The notes: a model not told the origin generated them from the sequence alone. Shown: positions 50,374 to 58,864, counted from the stretch's first letter. The stretch: 64,000 nt of DNA from a bacterium MS4 (GCA_000752215.1 CCFG01000017.1:1-64000); one strand, 5' to 3'. Translations and numbers: made by a program.

Positions 50374-50472
50374 TCAGCATTACCAGTGGATTCCGCAGCA
50401 GGGTCGCGTTTCTCCGCCGCCAAAGGCGGGGAGAAACGTGTTTTGTCTCGCAAACTGAAATGGAATTGCTGC
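50374..50472. repeat. fold-back repeat, copy 4
   Basis: Ends TCAGCATTACCAGTG and AACTGAAATGGAATTGCTG, centre GTTTCTCCGCCGCC-AAAG-GCGGGGAGAAAC (imperfect arms). Tandem with copy 3. Confidence 0.82.
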
Positions 50473-50474
50473 AG

Positions 50475-50797
50475 ATCAGACAAACGCTGAAAAGAAAAGA
50501 GACGGAAATCCGATTTGGAATTTCCGCCCCTCCAAGCTCGTATTTAATTTTCAAAACTTGAGAATCAATGAGTTCAGCCAAACTTATCTTTGGGTCTTCA
50601 TAAAGGCATTACTGCACGGATCATGATAGGTTCCCAGACTGATCTGTTCAACTTAACCATCTCCCAATATTCATGATTAAATCTTTGCTTGCCAATCTGT
50701 TTTTTTAAGGGGTACTGATTCACTAGGAATCATTCAATGTACCCAGGACTTATTATGTGCGCCCGACTCGTTTTTATTCCGCTGTCCCGAAGAGAAA
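50475..50797. other. intergenic remainder after repeat copy 4
   Basis: This stretch runs to the end of the P-type ATPase gene. It has a weak hairpin near 50500-50523 (GGAAATCC/GGAATTTCC) and an inverted GGGTAC...GTACCC with TGATTC/GAATCA inside (50710-50744). Neither has a T run in the right place. I see no gene. Confidence 0.4.
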
Positions 50798-53449
50798 TTA
50801 ATTTCCATAAGTGGAAGCTTTTGCAAATTTTCTTTGAAACGCTTTCACGATTTCCACAATCGGAATCACCGAGAAAGCAAGCAGCAGAGCGACCGAATAC
50901 TCCAGCAGGGAGATTTCTTCGAACTGGAAAGCGAACGCCAGAGCGGGGATATAGATCACGGCCGTGGTCAGCAGCAGCGACACCAGCATGGCGCCGATCA
51001 GGTATCCGTTCTGTTTCCTCATGCTGAAAATCGAATGGCGCTGGGAACGCATGTTGAAGGAGTGGAAAATCTCCGCCATCGACATGGTCAGGAAAGCCAT
51101 GGTCATACCGTCGGCGCTGTTGGTGATTTCCCAAATTCCGGACTCGAGAAAATGGCCGATGAAATACGCGGACAGGGTGACAATCGTGACCAGAACCCCC
51201 TGATAGGCGACATCCGTGCCGAGTCCCCCGGCAAAAATGCCGTCGCGGGGATTGCGGGGACTGCGCTGCATGAGGTCTTTCTCACCCTCCTCCATTCCGA
51301 GCGCCAGAGCCGGGAAACAGTCGGTAATCAGATTGATCCAGAGCAGGTGCACCGGCTTCAGAATGACAAAACCCAAAAGCGTGGCGACAAAAATGGAAAG
51401 CACTTCGCTCAGGTTGGAAGCCAGCAGAAACTGAATGGCCTTCCGGATATTGTCGTAGATTCTTCTGCCCTCCTCCACCGCGGAAACGATGGTGGCGAAG
51501 TTGTCGTCCGCAAGCACCATGTCCGCCACGTTTTTGGTGACGTCGGTGCCCGTAATTCCCATGCCCACGCCGATATCGGCGCTTTTGATCGACGGAGCGT
51601 CGTTGACGCCGTCGCCTGTCATAGCGGTAATCATCCCGTTGGTTTTCCACGCGTTGACAATGCGGACCTTATGTTCCGGCTGGACTCTGGCGTAAACCGA
51701 ATAATTCCCGATGGTATCCTTCAGCTCGTCGTCGCTGATTTCGTCCAGCCGGGCGCCGGTAATCGCCTGTGAATCATCCGTGATGATTCCGAGCTGGGTC
51801 GCAATGGCCACCGCCGTATCGCGGTGATCGCCCGTGATCATGACCGGGCGGATTCCGGCCTCCCTGCACTCCTGAATCGCGTCCACAACCTCGGGACGGA
51901 TGGGGTCGATCATTCCGGTCAGACCGATCAGGGTCAGGCCGTTTTCCAGATCGGACGGCTCAAAGGAATCGGGCATGCCGTCGTATTTTCGGAAAGCCGC
52001 GCAAAGCACGCGCAGGGCCTTGCCCGCCATCGCCTTGTTCTGCGAGTGAATTTCCCCGTGCAGAGCCTCCGTCATCGGCACGATTTGGCCGTTCTTCAAA
52101 ACATGGGTGCATTTTTTGATGACTTCGTCCGGAGCGCCCTTCGTATACTGGATATAGCTTCCGTCCGAGAGAGAATGAACGGTGGACATCATTTTGCGCA
52201 TGGAATCGAATGGTGCTTCCCCGACGCGCGGATTTGTCTTTTTCAGCTCGTTTTTGTCGAGCTTCAGACCGGCGGCATAGCTGACAAGCGCCGCTTCCGT
52301 CGGTTCCCCGGTAACTTCGCCGTCTTTGCCCAGCTCGGCGTCGCTGCACAGGGCCATTGCAGTGGCAAGCAGCGGCTCGTCTTCGGCGTAATGCTCCACA
52401 ACGGTCATTTTGTTCTGGGTCAGCGTACCGGTTTTGTCGGAACAGATCACCTGCGCGCAGCCGAGCGTTTCCACCGCCGTCAGCTTCCGGATGACGGCGT
52501 TTCGTTTGGACATGTTGGTAACGCCGATGGAGAGCACAATCGTCACGACGGTGGCGAGTCCCTCGGGAATCGCCGCGACGGCAAGGCTGACCGCGACCAT
52601 GAAGGTGTTCAGCACGACCTGGCCGCTGAAATCGCCCGATTTAATCAGGCTGAACGCAAAGATGAAAATACAGATTCCGATGACCAGACGGCTCAGAATT
52701 TTGCTGAGCTGATTCAGCTTGATCTGGAGCGGGGTAACGTTGTCCTTCGCGTTTGCGAGCGCGTCGGCGATCTTTCCCATTTCGGTATCCATACCGGTCG
52801 CAACGACCACCGCTTTTCCGCGGCCGTAAACGACGGTGCTGCCCATGTACGCCATGTTTTTACGGTCGCCGAGCGGCACTTCCTTCTCTTTCTTCAGCGT
52901 CAGCGTCCGGATGATTTTGTTGACCGGCACCGACTCGCCCGTCAGGGCGGCCTCCTCGATTTTTACGCTTGCGCTTTCAATCATACGGCAGTCGGCCGGG
53001 ACGGCGTCGCCCGCTTCCAGCAGAACCACGTCGCCGGTAACCAGATCCTCGCTTTTCATCGTGACGACACTGCCCCCGCGCAGGACCTTGGAGGTCGCGG
53101 CGGACATTTCCTGCAGCGCTTCGATCGCTTTTTCCGCCTTGCTTTCCTGATAGACGCCGAGCACCGCGTTGATCACGACAACGATCATAATGATGAAGAC
53201 ATCCGCAAAGGATTCGTGCGCGTAAGACGCGGTAATACCCGAAATGACCGCGGCGACAATCAGGATGATGGTCATCGGATCGCCGAGCTGCTGAATAAAC
53301 CGCCTGAATACGGAAACCTTTTTGCCTTCGGCCAGCTTGTTCTTTCCGTCGCGCTGCAAACGGGAATCCGCGTCGGCCTGTGACAAGCCCTGCGGGCTGC
53401 TTTGGACCTGCTCGAGGACCTGATCCAAATCTGCTAAATAGTACTTCAT
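50798..53449 (-). CDS. cation-translocating P-type ATPase (Ca2+/Mn2+ type)
   Basis: An 883-residue P2-type ATPase. N-terminal cation-ATPase domain (about 5-70), actuator with LTGESVPV (about 175), phosphorylation site CSDKTGTLTQNKM (Asp near 330), nucleotide domain with KGAPDEV and MITGDHRDTA, hinge TGDGVNDAPSIK, and about ten membrane helices. The M4 segment AAIPEGLATVVTI carries the PEGL cation site; NLITDCFPALALGMEEGE is M6. Usually called a calcium pump; the upstream leader is of a Mn2+-sensing type, so Mn2+ export is likely part of its job. GAGAGGAAG supports ATG 53449 over 53473. Confidence 0.95.
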   Translation of the reverse strand: MKYYLADLDQVLEQVQSSPQGLSQADADSRLQRDGKNKLAEGKKVSVFRRFIQQLGDPMTIILIVAAVISGITASYAHESFADVFIIMIVVVINAVLGVYQESKAEKAIEALQEMSAATSKVLRGGSVVTMKSEDLVTGDVVLLEAGDAVPADCRMIESASVKIEEAALTGESVPVNKIIRTLTLKKEKEVPLGDRKNMAYMGSTVVYGRGKAVVVATGMDTEMGKIADALANAKDNVTPLQIKLNQLSKILSRLVIGICIFIFAFSLIKSGDFSGQVVLNTFMVAVSLAVAAIPEGLATVVTIVLSIGVTNMSKRNAVIRKLTAVETLGCAQVICSDKTGTLTQNKMTVVEHYAEDEPLLATAMALCSDAELGKDGEVTGEPTEAALVSYAAGLKLDKNELKKTNPRVGEAPFDSMRKMMSTVHSLSDGSYIQYTKGAPDEVIKKCTHVLKNGQIVPMTEALHGEIHSQNKAMAGKALRVLCAAFRKYDGMPDSFEPSDLENGLTLIGLTGMIDPIRPEVVDAIQECREAGIRPVMITGDHRDTAVAIATQLGIITDDSQAITGARLDEISDDELKDTIGNYSVYARVQPEHKVRIVNAWKTNGMITAMTGDGVNDAPSIKSADIGVGMGITGTDVTKNVADMVLADDNFATIVSAVEEGRRIYDNIRKAIQFLLASNLSEVLSIFVATLLGFVILKPVHLLWINLITDCFPALALGMEEGEKDLMQRSPRNPRDGIFAGGLGTDVAYQGVLVTIVTLSAYFIGHFLESGIWEITNSADGMTMAFLTMSMAEIFHSFNMRSQRHSIFSMRKQNGYLIGAMLVSLLLTTAVIYIPALAFAFQFEEISLLEYSVALLLAFSVIPIVEIVKAFQRKFAKASTYGN

Positions 53450-53507
53450 GCGTAGTTTCTTCCTCTCATTCATTCAACTGATGATTATGATATGTATTAT
53501 AATAAAA

Positions 53508-53645
53508 AAAACTCATGTACAGCCCATACAAAGCTATACATGAGTCTTGTTCATTAAGGCAAGCCAGACCGAAACGGCCATGCTGTTGACTTGACACATG
53601 CGGCGAACCGCATGCAAACTACTCCCTCAAGAGATATTGTTTTTG
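53508..53645 (-). promoter_or_regulatory. yybP-ykoY type (Mn2+) riboswitch
   Basis: The minus-strand leader has the conserved GAGGGAGTAG, a hairpin CATGCGG-TTCG-CCGCATG, AGTCAACAGCATGG, GGCTTGCCTTAATG and AACAAGACTCATG: two helical arms closed by the GGGAGTAG and AAGAC segments as in this class. A terminator follows (ACTCATGTA...TACATGAGT with eight T, 53544-53504). Such leaders control Mn2+ exporters and P-type ATPases. Confidence 0.8.
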
Positions 53646-53654
53646 TGTTTTTTT

Positions 53655-53683
53655 ATCATATCATCTATCAGGCGCTCTGTCAA
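53655..53683 (-). promoter_or_regulatory. promoter of the riboswitch-ATPase transcript
   Basis: TTGACA (53678-53683), 17 bp, TATGAT (53655-53660) on the minus strand. Confidence 0.85.
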
Positions 53684-53762
53684 CAGGATTACATCAACAA
53701 ACCCCGTAATTTACATGCTTTTAAGCTGAATTTTACAACATTCGGTCGCAGAAAAAAAGGAA

Positions 53763-53790
53763 TTGACAGCGGCTAAGGAAATAGTATAAT
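53763..53790 (+). promoter_or_regulatory. promoter of the ketopantoate-reductase-like gene
   Basis: TTGACA (53763-53768), 16 bp, TATAAT (53785-53790). Transcription from here rules out the TTG at 53791 as a start. Confidence 0.8.
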
Positions 53791-53856
53791 TTGAATATAT
53801 TTCAGCGGAGAAGAAACAGGGAAACAGAAACGAAACACAGGAATGAGGAATGGAAG

Positions 53857-54771
53857 ATGAAGATCAAAAAGGCCGCCCACATCGGAATGGGTGCGATTGG
53901 CACCGTTTATGGGAAATTGCTGCACGACCGCTACGGCGCCGATTTTGCCGTGATCGCCGGCGGAGAGCGGAAAGAAAAGCTGAAGGCAAACGGAATCCGC
54001 TTTAACGGCAATGTGTTTTACCCGCAGGTGCTTTCGCCGGGGGAGCAAAGTTTCCCGGCGGATCTGGTCATTGTCAGCGTAAAAAACGACCAGCTGAGCA
54101 AAGCGCTGGAGGATATGCGCAGCTTCGTCGGTGAAGGCACCGTAATTCTTCCCCTTTTGAACGGAGTCACCGTCAGGGACAGAATCCTGTCGGTCTTTCC
54201 GGACAACCGCGTCTTTTACGGGCTTTCCATTTACATAGACGCGGTGCGAACCGCCAACGGCGTGCAAAACACTGTGGACGGCGTGATTGATTTCGGGGAC
54301 GCGGACAACACGGTTTCTTCGCCGGAGGTGATCGCAGTCAAAGATTTTCTGGCCGCGGCCGGGATTGAATGCGAAGCCCCTTCGGACATGATCCGCACCG
54401 TATGGAAAAAATGGATGCTCAACGTGGGCTGCAACCAGGTTTCTGCCATCACCGGCGCCCCCTACGGAAAAATGACCGGCATAGAAACCAACGGAATCCT
54501 TTTTCATGAAGCCATGATGGAGGTCGTCGCCCTGGCAAAGGCCCTCCGGATCGATTTAACCGAACGGGACGCCCTGGAATACGAAAATCTGATGTCCACG
54601 TTTTCACCGCTGGGAAAAACCTCCATGCTGCAGGATGTGGAGGCAAAGCGGCGCACCGAGGTGGATTATTTTGCCGGTACCGTCGTGGAACTGGGTCGGA
54701 AATATCAGGTTCCCACTCCCGTCAATCACGTTTTATACTGTATTATCAAATCCATGGAACAGCTTTACTGA
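53857..54771 (+). CDS. ketopantoate reductase-family protein (PanE/ApbA)
   Basis: A 304-residue NADPH-dependent reductase of the PanE/ApbA fold. The N-terminal Rossmann part starts AAHIGMGAIGTVYGKLLHDR (about 6-25) with the second-strand DLVIVSVKNDQLSKAL and VILPLLNGVTVRD containing the conserved Asn. The C-terminal helical domain has KKWMLNVGCNQVSAITGAPYGKM (about 190-212, the KxxxN motif) and TSMLQDVEAKRRTEVDYFAGTVVELG (conserved Ser, Asp, Glu). PanE makes pantoate for coenzyme A; many relatives act on other 2-keto acids, so the substrate is not fixed. GAGG precedes ATG 53857. Confidence 0.88.
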   Translation: MKIKKAAHIGMGAIGTVYGKLLHDRYGADFAVIAGGERKEKLKANGIRFNGNVFYPQVLSPGEQSFPADLVIVSVKNDQLSKALEDMRSFVGEGTVILPLLNGVTVRDRILSVFPDNRVFYGLSIYIDAVRTANGVQNTVDGVIDFGDADNTVSSPEVIAVKDFLAAAGIECEAPSDMIRTVWKKWMLNVGCNQVSAITGAPYGKMTGIETNGILFHEAMMEVVALAKALRIDLTERDALEYENLMSTFSPLGKTSMLQDVEAKRRTEVDYFAGTVVELGRKYQVPTPVNHVLYCIIKSMEQLY

Positions 54772-54845
54772 GTACTTTGCGCATGGCGGCAACCGTTAAA
54801 AAAACATTGATAAAAAATTCAGGACATCAGAAAGTGAGTGAAGCT

Positions 54846-55307
54846 ATGGAGTATCGAAGGGCGACGATCCACGATGTTGGCCAGCTGGCAGGAATCAGAG
54901 TGGAGATGCGAAACGAAAGGGAAAATCCTCAAAATTCCGGCACCGCCGAATTTTACGCGAACACCTATCGGTATTTTGAACAGCATCTTGCAAACGACAG
55001 CTTTGTCGCATGGGTTGCGGTTCAGGACGAAGAAATCATCGCGACCAGTGGAATCGTGTTCTATTCGATTCCTCCGGTCTATTCCAATATTACGGGGTCG
55101 GTGGCGTACATCATGAACATGTATACGAAACCGGCGCACCGGAACAAAGGGATCGCTTCCGCTCTTTTAAGCCGTCTGCTGGAGGAAACACGTGTCAGGA
55201 ACTGCACGAGAATTACGCTGAACGCTTCCGAAATGGGAAAGCCGCTGTATGAAAAATACGGTTTTCAGGAGGCAAAAAATAATATGGAGTATTCTCTGAG
55301 CTTTTGA
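54846..55307 (+). CDS. GNAT-family N-acetyltransferase
   Basis: A 153-residue acetyl-CoA-dependent transferase. Motif A for CoA binding is AYIMNMYTKPAHRNKGIASALLSRLLEETR (about 85-115, with R-x-K-G-x-G/A-type turn as HRNKGIA). LNASEMGKPLYEKYGFQEAKNNMEYSL forms the C-terminal motif B. The start at 54846 has only a weak AAAGTGAG site; an in-frame ATG 69 bp earlier lacks support. It lies 75 bp after the reductase gene on the same strand and may be co-transcribed. The acceptor is unknown. Confidence 0.9.
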   Translation: MEYRRATIHDVGQLAGIRVEMRNERENPQNSGTAEFYANTYRYFEQHLANDSFVAWVAVQDEEIIATSGIVFYSIPPVYSNITGSVAYIMNMYTKPAHRNKGIASALLSRLLEETRVRNCTRITLNASEMGKPLYEKYGFQEAKNNMEYSLSF

Positions 55308-55339
55308 TCGGTATCGGTCGGTCGGAGAAGCTCTTCCCG

Positions 55340-55379
55340 AAAAACGGTGCTGATTCCTCTTGGAATCAGCACCGTTTTT
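55340..55379. terminator. bidirectional terminator
   Basis: A perfect 18-bp stem AAAAACGGTGCTGATTCC with its complement and a TCTT loop, between the GNAT gene (ends 55307) and the OhrR gene (ends 55389). Confidence 0.92.
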
Positions 55380-55388
55380 ATCATGCTT

Positions 55389-55847
55389 TCAGACGGTATC
55401 CTTCGGTACGGCCCGTATGTTCCCGAGAAGCTGAGAAAGCATTTCCTTGAGACGAAGAGCCTCTTCCGGAGCAAGGCCCGTACAGCAGAACATCTTCTGA
55501 GGAAGGTCCAGAAAATGTTCTTTCAGGCTTCTGCCCTTTTCCGTCAGGCAAACCTGTACACTCCGCTCGTCGCGGGCGCTGCGCACGCGTTCGACAAGCT
55601 CCAGCTTTTCCAGCTTTTTCAGAAGCGGGGTCAGGGTCCCGGAATCCAGAAGCAGCCGGCTTCCCAGCTCCGATACACTGAGATCGTCCTTTTCCCACAG
55701 CACCAGCAAAGTGATGTACTGCGTATACGTAAGGCCGTACGGTTCGAGGAATGGCTTGTACAGACGGATCACTTCCTTTGAGCACGCATAAAGCGCAAAA
55801 CAAAGCTGGCTGTCAAGCTTTAACAGATCGTCGGGCCGCACATCCAA
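55389..55847 (-). CDS. ohrR: OhrR-type MarR-family peroxide sensor
   Basis: A 152-residue MarR repressor. Its N-terminus KLDSQLCFALYACSKEVIRLY carries the reactive Cys16 in the LCFALY context diagnostic of OhrR, which is oxidised by organic hydroperoxides. The winged helix-turn-helix (about 50-115) includes LSVSELGSRLLLDSGTLTPLLKKLEKLELVERVRSARDERSVQVCLT. The TTG start at 55847 lies 1 bp after the peroxidase stop with AAGGAG upstream, so the pair is coupled. It probably represses its own operon through the palindromes at 56406-56440. Confidence 0.92.
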   Translation of the reverse strand: MDVRPDDLLKLDSQLCFALYACSKEVIRLYKPFLEPYGLTYTQYITLLVLWEKDDLSVSELGSRLLLDSGTLTPLLKKLEKLELVERVRSARDERSVQVCLTEKGRSLKEHFLDLPQKMFCCTGLAPEEALRLKEMLSQLLGNIRAVPKDTV

Positions 55848-55848
55848 A

Positions 55849-56391
55849 TTACAAACACTCCTTAATTGCGGATTCCATTTCCTCGGGTGTCGTTGTCGGT
55901 TCAAAACGTCCGGCAATATTTCCTTCCCTGTCAATCAGGAATTTCGTAAAATTCCATTTGATGGAGCTGTCGTTGAACTCTTTTCCGTATTTCGTTTTCA
56001 GCATCAATTCCAGCGTCCTGTTTTTTACGCCCTTTCCAAACCCTTCAAAGGTTGTGTGGTCGGTCAGGTAGCGGAAGATCGGGTCTGCGTTTTCCCCGCG
56101 AACGTCAATTTTCACCGAAAGCGGAAAAGTAACCCCATATCGCAGCTTACAGAATTCCTGCACCTCGCTGTTCGTTCCCGGCTCCTGCTCCGCAAACTGA
56201 TTGCAGGGGAAACCGATCACCGTAAGGCCCTGCTCGCGATAGGTCTGATAAAGCTTTTCCAGACCTTCGTACTGCGGAGTAAAGCCGCACTTGCTTGCCG
56301 TATTGACGAGAACCAAAACCTTGCCTTTTAATTCTGAAAGCGGAACGGTCTTTCCCTCGATGGTCTGAATGGAATAATCATAAATTGTCAT
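55849..56391 (-). CDS. glutathione peroxidase-family thiol peroxidase
   Basis: A 180-residue enzyme that reduces hydroperoxides. Catalytic Cys35 in NTASKCGFTPQY, the Gln in the GFPCNQFAEQEPG motif (about 60-72) that also has the resolving-type Cys, and Trp/Asn in IKWNFTKFL (about 145). Sec is replaced by Cys, as in bacterial thioredoxin-dependent forms. AAAGGTG precedes ATG 56391. It is first in an operon with OhrR, which fits peroxide-inducible defence in an anaerobe. Confidence 0.95.
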   Translation of the reverse strand: MTIYDYSIQTIEGKTVPLSELKGKVLVLVNTASKCGFTPQYEGLEKLYQTYREQGLTVIGFPCNQFAEQEPGTNSEVQEFCKLRYGVTFPLSVKIDVRGENADPIFRYLTDHTTFEGFGKGVKNRTLELMLKTKYGKEFNDSSIKWNFTKFLIDREGNIAGRFEPTTTPEEMESAIKECL

Positions 56392-56405
56392 AAAGGATCA
56401 CCTTT

Positions 56406-56457
56406 CAAATTGTATTTTTTACAATTTGATTGTATACAATTTAATTTGCTTTGTCAA
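56406..56457 (-). promoter_or_regulatory. peroxide-responsive promoter and twin operators
   Basis: Minus strand: TTGACA (56452-56457), 17 bp, TACAAT (56429-56434). The perfect inverted repeat CAAATTGTA-N5-TACAATTTG (56406-56428) covers the start of transcription and a second palindrome ATTGTATACAAT (56429-56440) covers the -10. TACAATT-type sites are the classical OhrR target. The -35 box lies inside the end of the flavodoxin gene. Confidence 0.85.
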
Positions 56458-56935
56458 GAGTTAAATTTTTCACCCAATCCGTCAGGGCCTTCCGGGCCTT
56501 ATCCGGGGAGAGGGGGCTTTTCATGACGGTCTGAAGAAAGAAACAGCCGGCTGCTTCCCCACCATGCAGCTTCACTCTCTGCGTCAGGGACTGAAAAACG
56601 GACTGCGGCTCATGCTCGTCCGCCTGCGTGACAAATAAATAGACCTTTTTCCCGGAAAAATCCGCCTGTTCCAGAAAGGCATTGACGGCGGGCGTACTCC
56701 GGCCCGCCCAGACCGGGCCGCCGAGAAAAACGGAATCATAGCCGTTCAGGGAAAAATCCATCGGCCTGATTTTGCTTTTCAGCCCAAAGACCGCCGAGCA
56801 TGCCGCCATACCGAAGGATTTCCTCGGTTTTGTCTCTTCGATCCGTTTTAGATCCCCGCCAATTAGCTCGGACAGTTCTTTCGCCGCGACCTCCGTGTTC
56901 CCTTTCCAGGAATAATAGACAACCAGATTCTTCAT
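56441..56935 (-). CDS. flavodoxin-family protein
   Basis: A 164-residue FMN protein. The phosphate-binding loop is YYSWKGNTEVAAKEL (Ser-Trp-Lys-Gly-Asn-Thr, about 8-14), followed by the flavin-flanking GGPVWAGRSTPAVNAFLEQ loop (about 75-93). It should carry electrons or reduce quinones, and resembles clostridial flavodoxin-like proteins of about this size. ATG 56935 follows AAGGATG. Its last codons hold the -35 box of the peroxidase promoter, a tight arrangement that may lower read-through. Confidence 0.9.
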   Translation of the reverse strand: MKNLVVYYSWKGNTEVAAKELSELIGGDLKRIEETKPRKSFGMAACSAVFGLKSKIRPMDFSLNGYDSVFLGGPVWAGRSTPAVNAFLEQADFSGKKVYLFVTQADEHEPQSVFQSLTQRVKLHGGEAAGCFFLQTVMKSPLSPDKARKALTDWVKNLTLDKAN

Positions 56936-57324
56936 CTTTCAGCATCCTTTCCGTATCCTTCTTATTTTGTTCCGACCTGATGTTTTTTAATCGGGAATTT
57001 TCATTGAATAATGGGACCTATCCATAAGATTATTTAGATAATAGCATAATTAAAAGAGGAATGGTATAAAATTTTGTTTGGAATTTATTAAAATTGTGGC
57101 CAGCCAAAAATATCCCGGCGTATGTCAAATGTCATTGAGTTAAGCACTTTGATTTTTAGGATTTGGTTTATAATACGGGGGTTCATAAAAGTAAGGGCAC
57201 GGTAGTTACAACCGCCGTGCCCCTGTTGCGCATGAAACACTTGTTTTTCATAGCAAAATTTACTTTCACCGTATGTTACTTATGGATAAAACCGTGTCGC
57301 GTCACAGTTAACGTGATCTGATTA
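56936..57324. other. AT-rich gap flanking the accessory gene
   Basis: A 389-bp stretch with low GC content. It contains the hairpin GGGCACGG (57195-57202)/CCGTGCCC (57215-57222), listed separately as terminator. No other gene-like frame or promoter is clear. Confidence 0.4.
57195..57222 (-). terminator. probable terminator of the DUF6884 gene
   Basis: An 8-bp stem GGGCACGG/CCGTGCCC, extended inward by GT/AC pairs, followed on the minus strand by TTACTTTTAT. It is 100 bp downstream of the stop at 57325. Confidence 0.6.
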
Positions 57325-58707
57325 TTATATGTGATACTCTATTTTAATTGTCGAACTGTGTCCGCTTGCGGTGGCATGTAGTACTATATCACCGGGACGC
57401 ATCAATTTATACATGGCGTTACACACAGACGGCATTTCATTTACAAGCCCCATTGCACGGTGGATATCTCCCGAAACCAAGACGCAAGCACATTCTCCCC
57501 GTTGGCGTGATTGATCAAGCAAATTTTGAATATAACTTCGAATGCCTGGGGTGCCGGTTTTTTGATACGCCACAGAACTGGGCTTACTCTGTGTCCTTTG
57601 AATATTTAAGAGCGCTGTTTTGGAAATGCCTTCAACTTGGTCTTTTATAAACTGAAGTTCATCAGCACTAATAGGCTCTGCATCAAGTCCTTGCTTCAGC
57701 CACATTCCGCTGTCTCGGATTTCAGTTTCGGTGCTGCTGTTTCCAAGCCAGCTATTACTCGCCTGAAAATCAGGTGTATGGTTAAGCGCGGAGATAATGG
57801 CTTCTTCAAACCGTAGCCGTTGTGTCTTATCATCCACCCGGAATACCGCGAAGTCAAAATTCTGCCTAAGATAAGTGCTCACATGGCTTTCAACATCACT
57901 TTGCTTATCATGGTCAACGAGACAAACGTTTTCCGGTCTTGAAGTATTAAGAATCCAGGTTGGGAGATATGGATCTCTTGCTTTGTTAAGCATTGCTATT
58001 CCGATATTTTTTCTGAAAATACTGCCGTCTTTGTTTTCTCTTAAAAAGTGATCCTTGAGGCGTTTCTTCAAGCGGTTCAGAGAGGTATGTGTACCGACAC
58101 GTACAATTCTGTCATAAGTGCCGTAGGTCTCTCCCTTTTCAAAAACAATATATATTCCATTTTCAAACGGGATGCTATCTATTTCAGAAGTATTATAGCG
58201 TTTTGCTGCATTGAAGATGCGGTGGAGTTCCATGCAATTGAAATTTGTGCCGCTTTGATGAGTTTCATTCCGAAATGAGGAAGTTTGCCCCGGAAAGTTC
58301 CCAAGCCATCTTTCGAGAGCTGACATTCTTTGCCCCATGGACAGATGCTCAAGCGGGAGACTGTAATGTTTCAATTCCGGCAATATAGCTTCATAATAGT
58401 CTTTACCGGTCAATATAATAAATTCACCATTTTCAATATCGCATTTCGACCGCAGCCGCTTCAAAACATACTGCGCCCAATCGACGCGACGATTATATGG
58501 AAACTGCTTCAGCGTTAACTCGTATGGAGAGATACGGTCATTTTCCTCAAGTAATCCGTACTTGGCGGACAGTATAAAGACTTTATCCGCTACTTTCTTT
58601 GCATAGGCGTATGATAGAGAAAACAAATGACTAGGCGAGTACATCTCTGATGCAATACAAGGGTACTTCTGTTTGCTTTTGCTGCACGATACTAAAGCAA
58701 TTTTCAT
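57325..58707 (-). CDS. DUF6884 / GIY-YIG nuclease-like three-domain protein
   Basis: A 460-residue accessory protein. Residues 1-145 match DUF6884: ALVSCSKSKQKYPCIASEMYSPSHLFSLSYAYA, VFILSAKYGLLEENDRISPYELTL, and EFIILTGKDYYEAILPEL. Residues about 165-345 look like a GIY-YIG nuclease: NGIYIVFEKG, RIVRVGTHTSLNRLKKRLKDHF, LRFEEAIISAL (the catalytic-Glu helix) and SNSWLGNSS. Residues about 385-460 form a third domain with VSGDIHRAMGLVNEMPSVCNAMYKLM and GHSSTIKIEY. It has lower GC than its neighbours and stands alone, so horizontal transfer and a defence or DNA-processing role are likely. AAGGA precedes ATG 58707. The molecular function is inferred only. Confidence 0.8.
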   Translation of the reverse strand: MKIALVSCSKSKQKYPCIASEMYSPSHLFSLSYAYAKKVADKVFILSAKYGLLEENDRISPYELTLKQFPYNRRVDWAQYVLKRLRSKCDIENGEFIILTGKDYYEAILPELKHYSLPLEHLSMGQRMSALERWLGNFPGQTSSFRNETHQSGTNFNCMELHRIFNAAKRYNTSEIDSIPFENGIYIVFEKGETYGTYDRIVRVGTHTSLNRLKKRLKDHFLRENKDGSIFRKNIGIAMLNKARDPYLPTWILNTSRPENVCLVDHDKQSDVESHVSTYLRQNFDFAVFRVDDKTQRLRFEEAIISALNHTPDFQASNSWLGNSSTETEIRDSGMWLKQGLDAEPISADELQFIKDQVEGISKTALLNIQRTQSKPSSVAYQKTGTPGIRSYIQNLLDQSRQRGECACVLVSGDIHRAMGLVNEMPSVCNAMYKLMRPGDIVLHATASGHSSTIKIEYHI

Positions 58708-58775
58708 TGTTAATCCTTCCTCTGGCTAATCTGAGCCAGTCATCTATATTATTTTATAACAACCGAATATATATT

Positions 58776-58864
58776 ACAGCATTTCCAGTTGATTCTGCAA
58801 CAAGGTCACGTTCCTCCCCCGCCTTCGGCGGAGGAGGCCTCGTAAACTGAGATGGAATTGCTGT
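58776..58864. repeat. fold-back repeat, copy 5 (short)
   Basis: Ends ACAGCATTTCCAGTTGATTC and AACTGAGATGGAATTGCTGT. The right arm of the central hairpin is shortened by about 10 bp relative to other copies. It lies in the leader of the DUF6884 gene. Confidence 0.82.

Noticed and set aside
57325-58707. DUF6884 gene as part of a restriction-modification locus
   Set aside because: There is no methyltransferase, specificity subunit or further defence gene within the window.
22155-58864. The fold-back repeats as rho-independent terminators
   Set aside because: None has a T run after the hairpin, they share conserved outer ends, and some occur next to separate true terminators.
22155-58864. The repeats as a CRISPR array
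   Set aside because: The copies are kilobases apart, palindromic over 100 bp, and there are no spacers of uniform length or cas genes.
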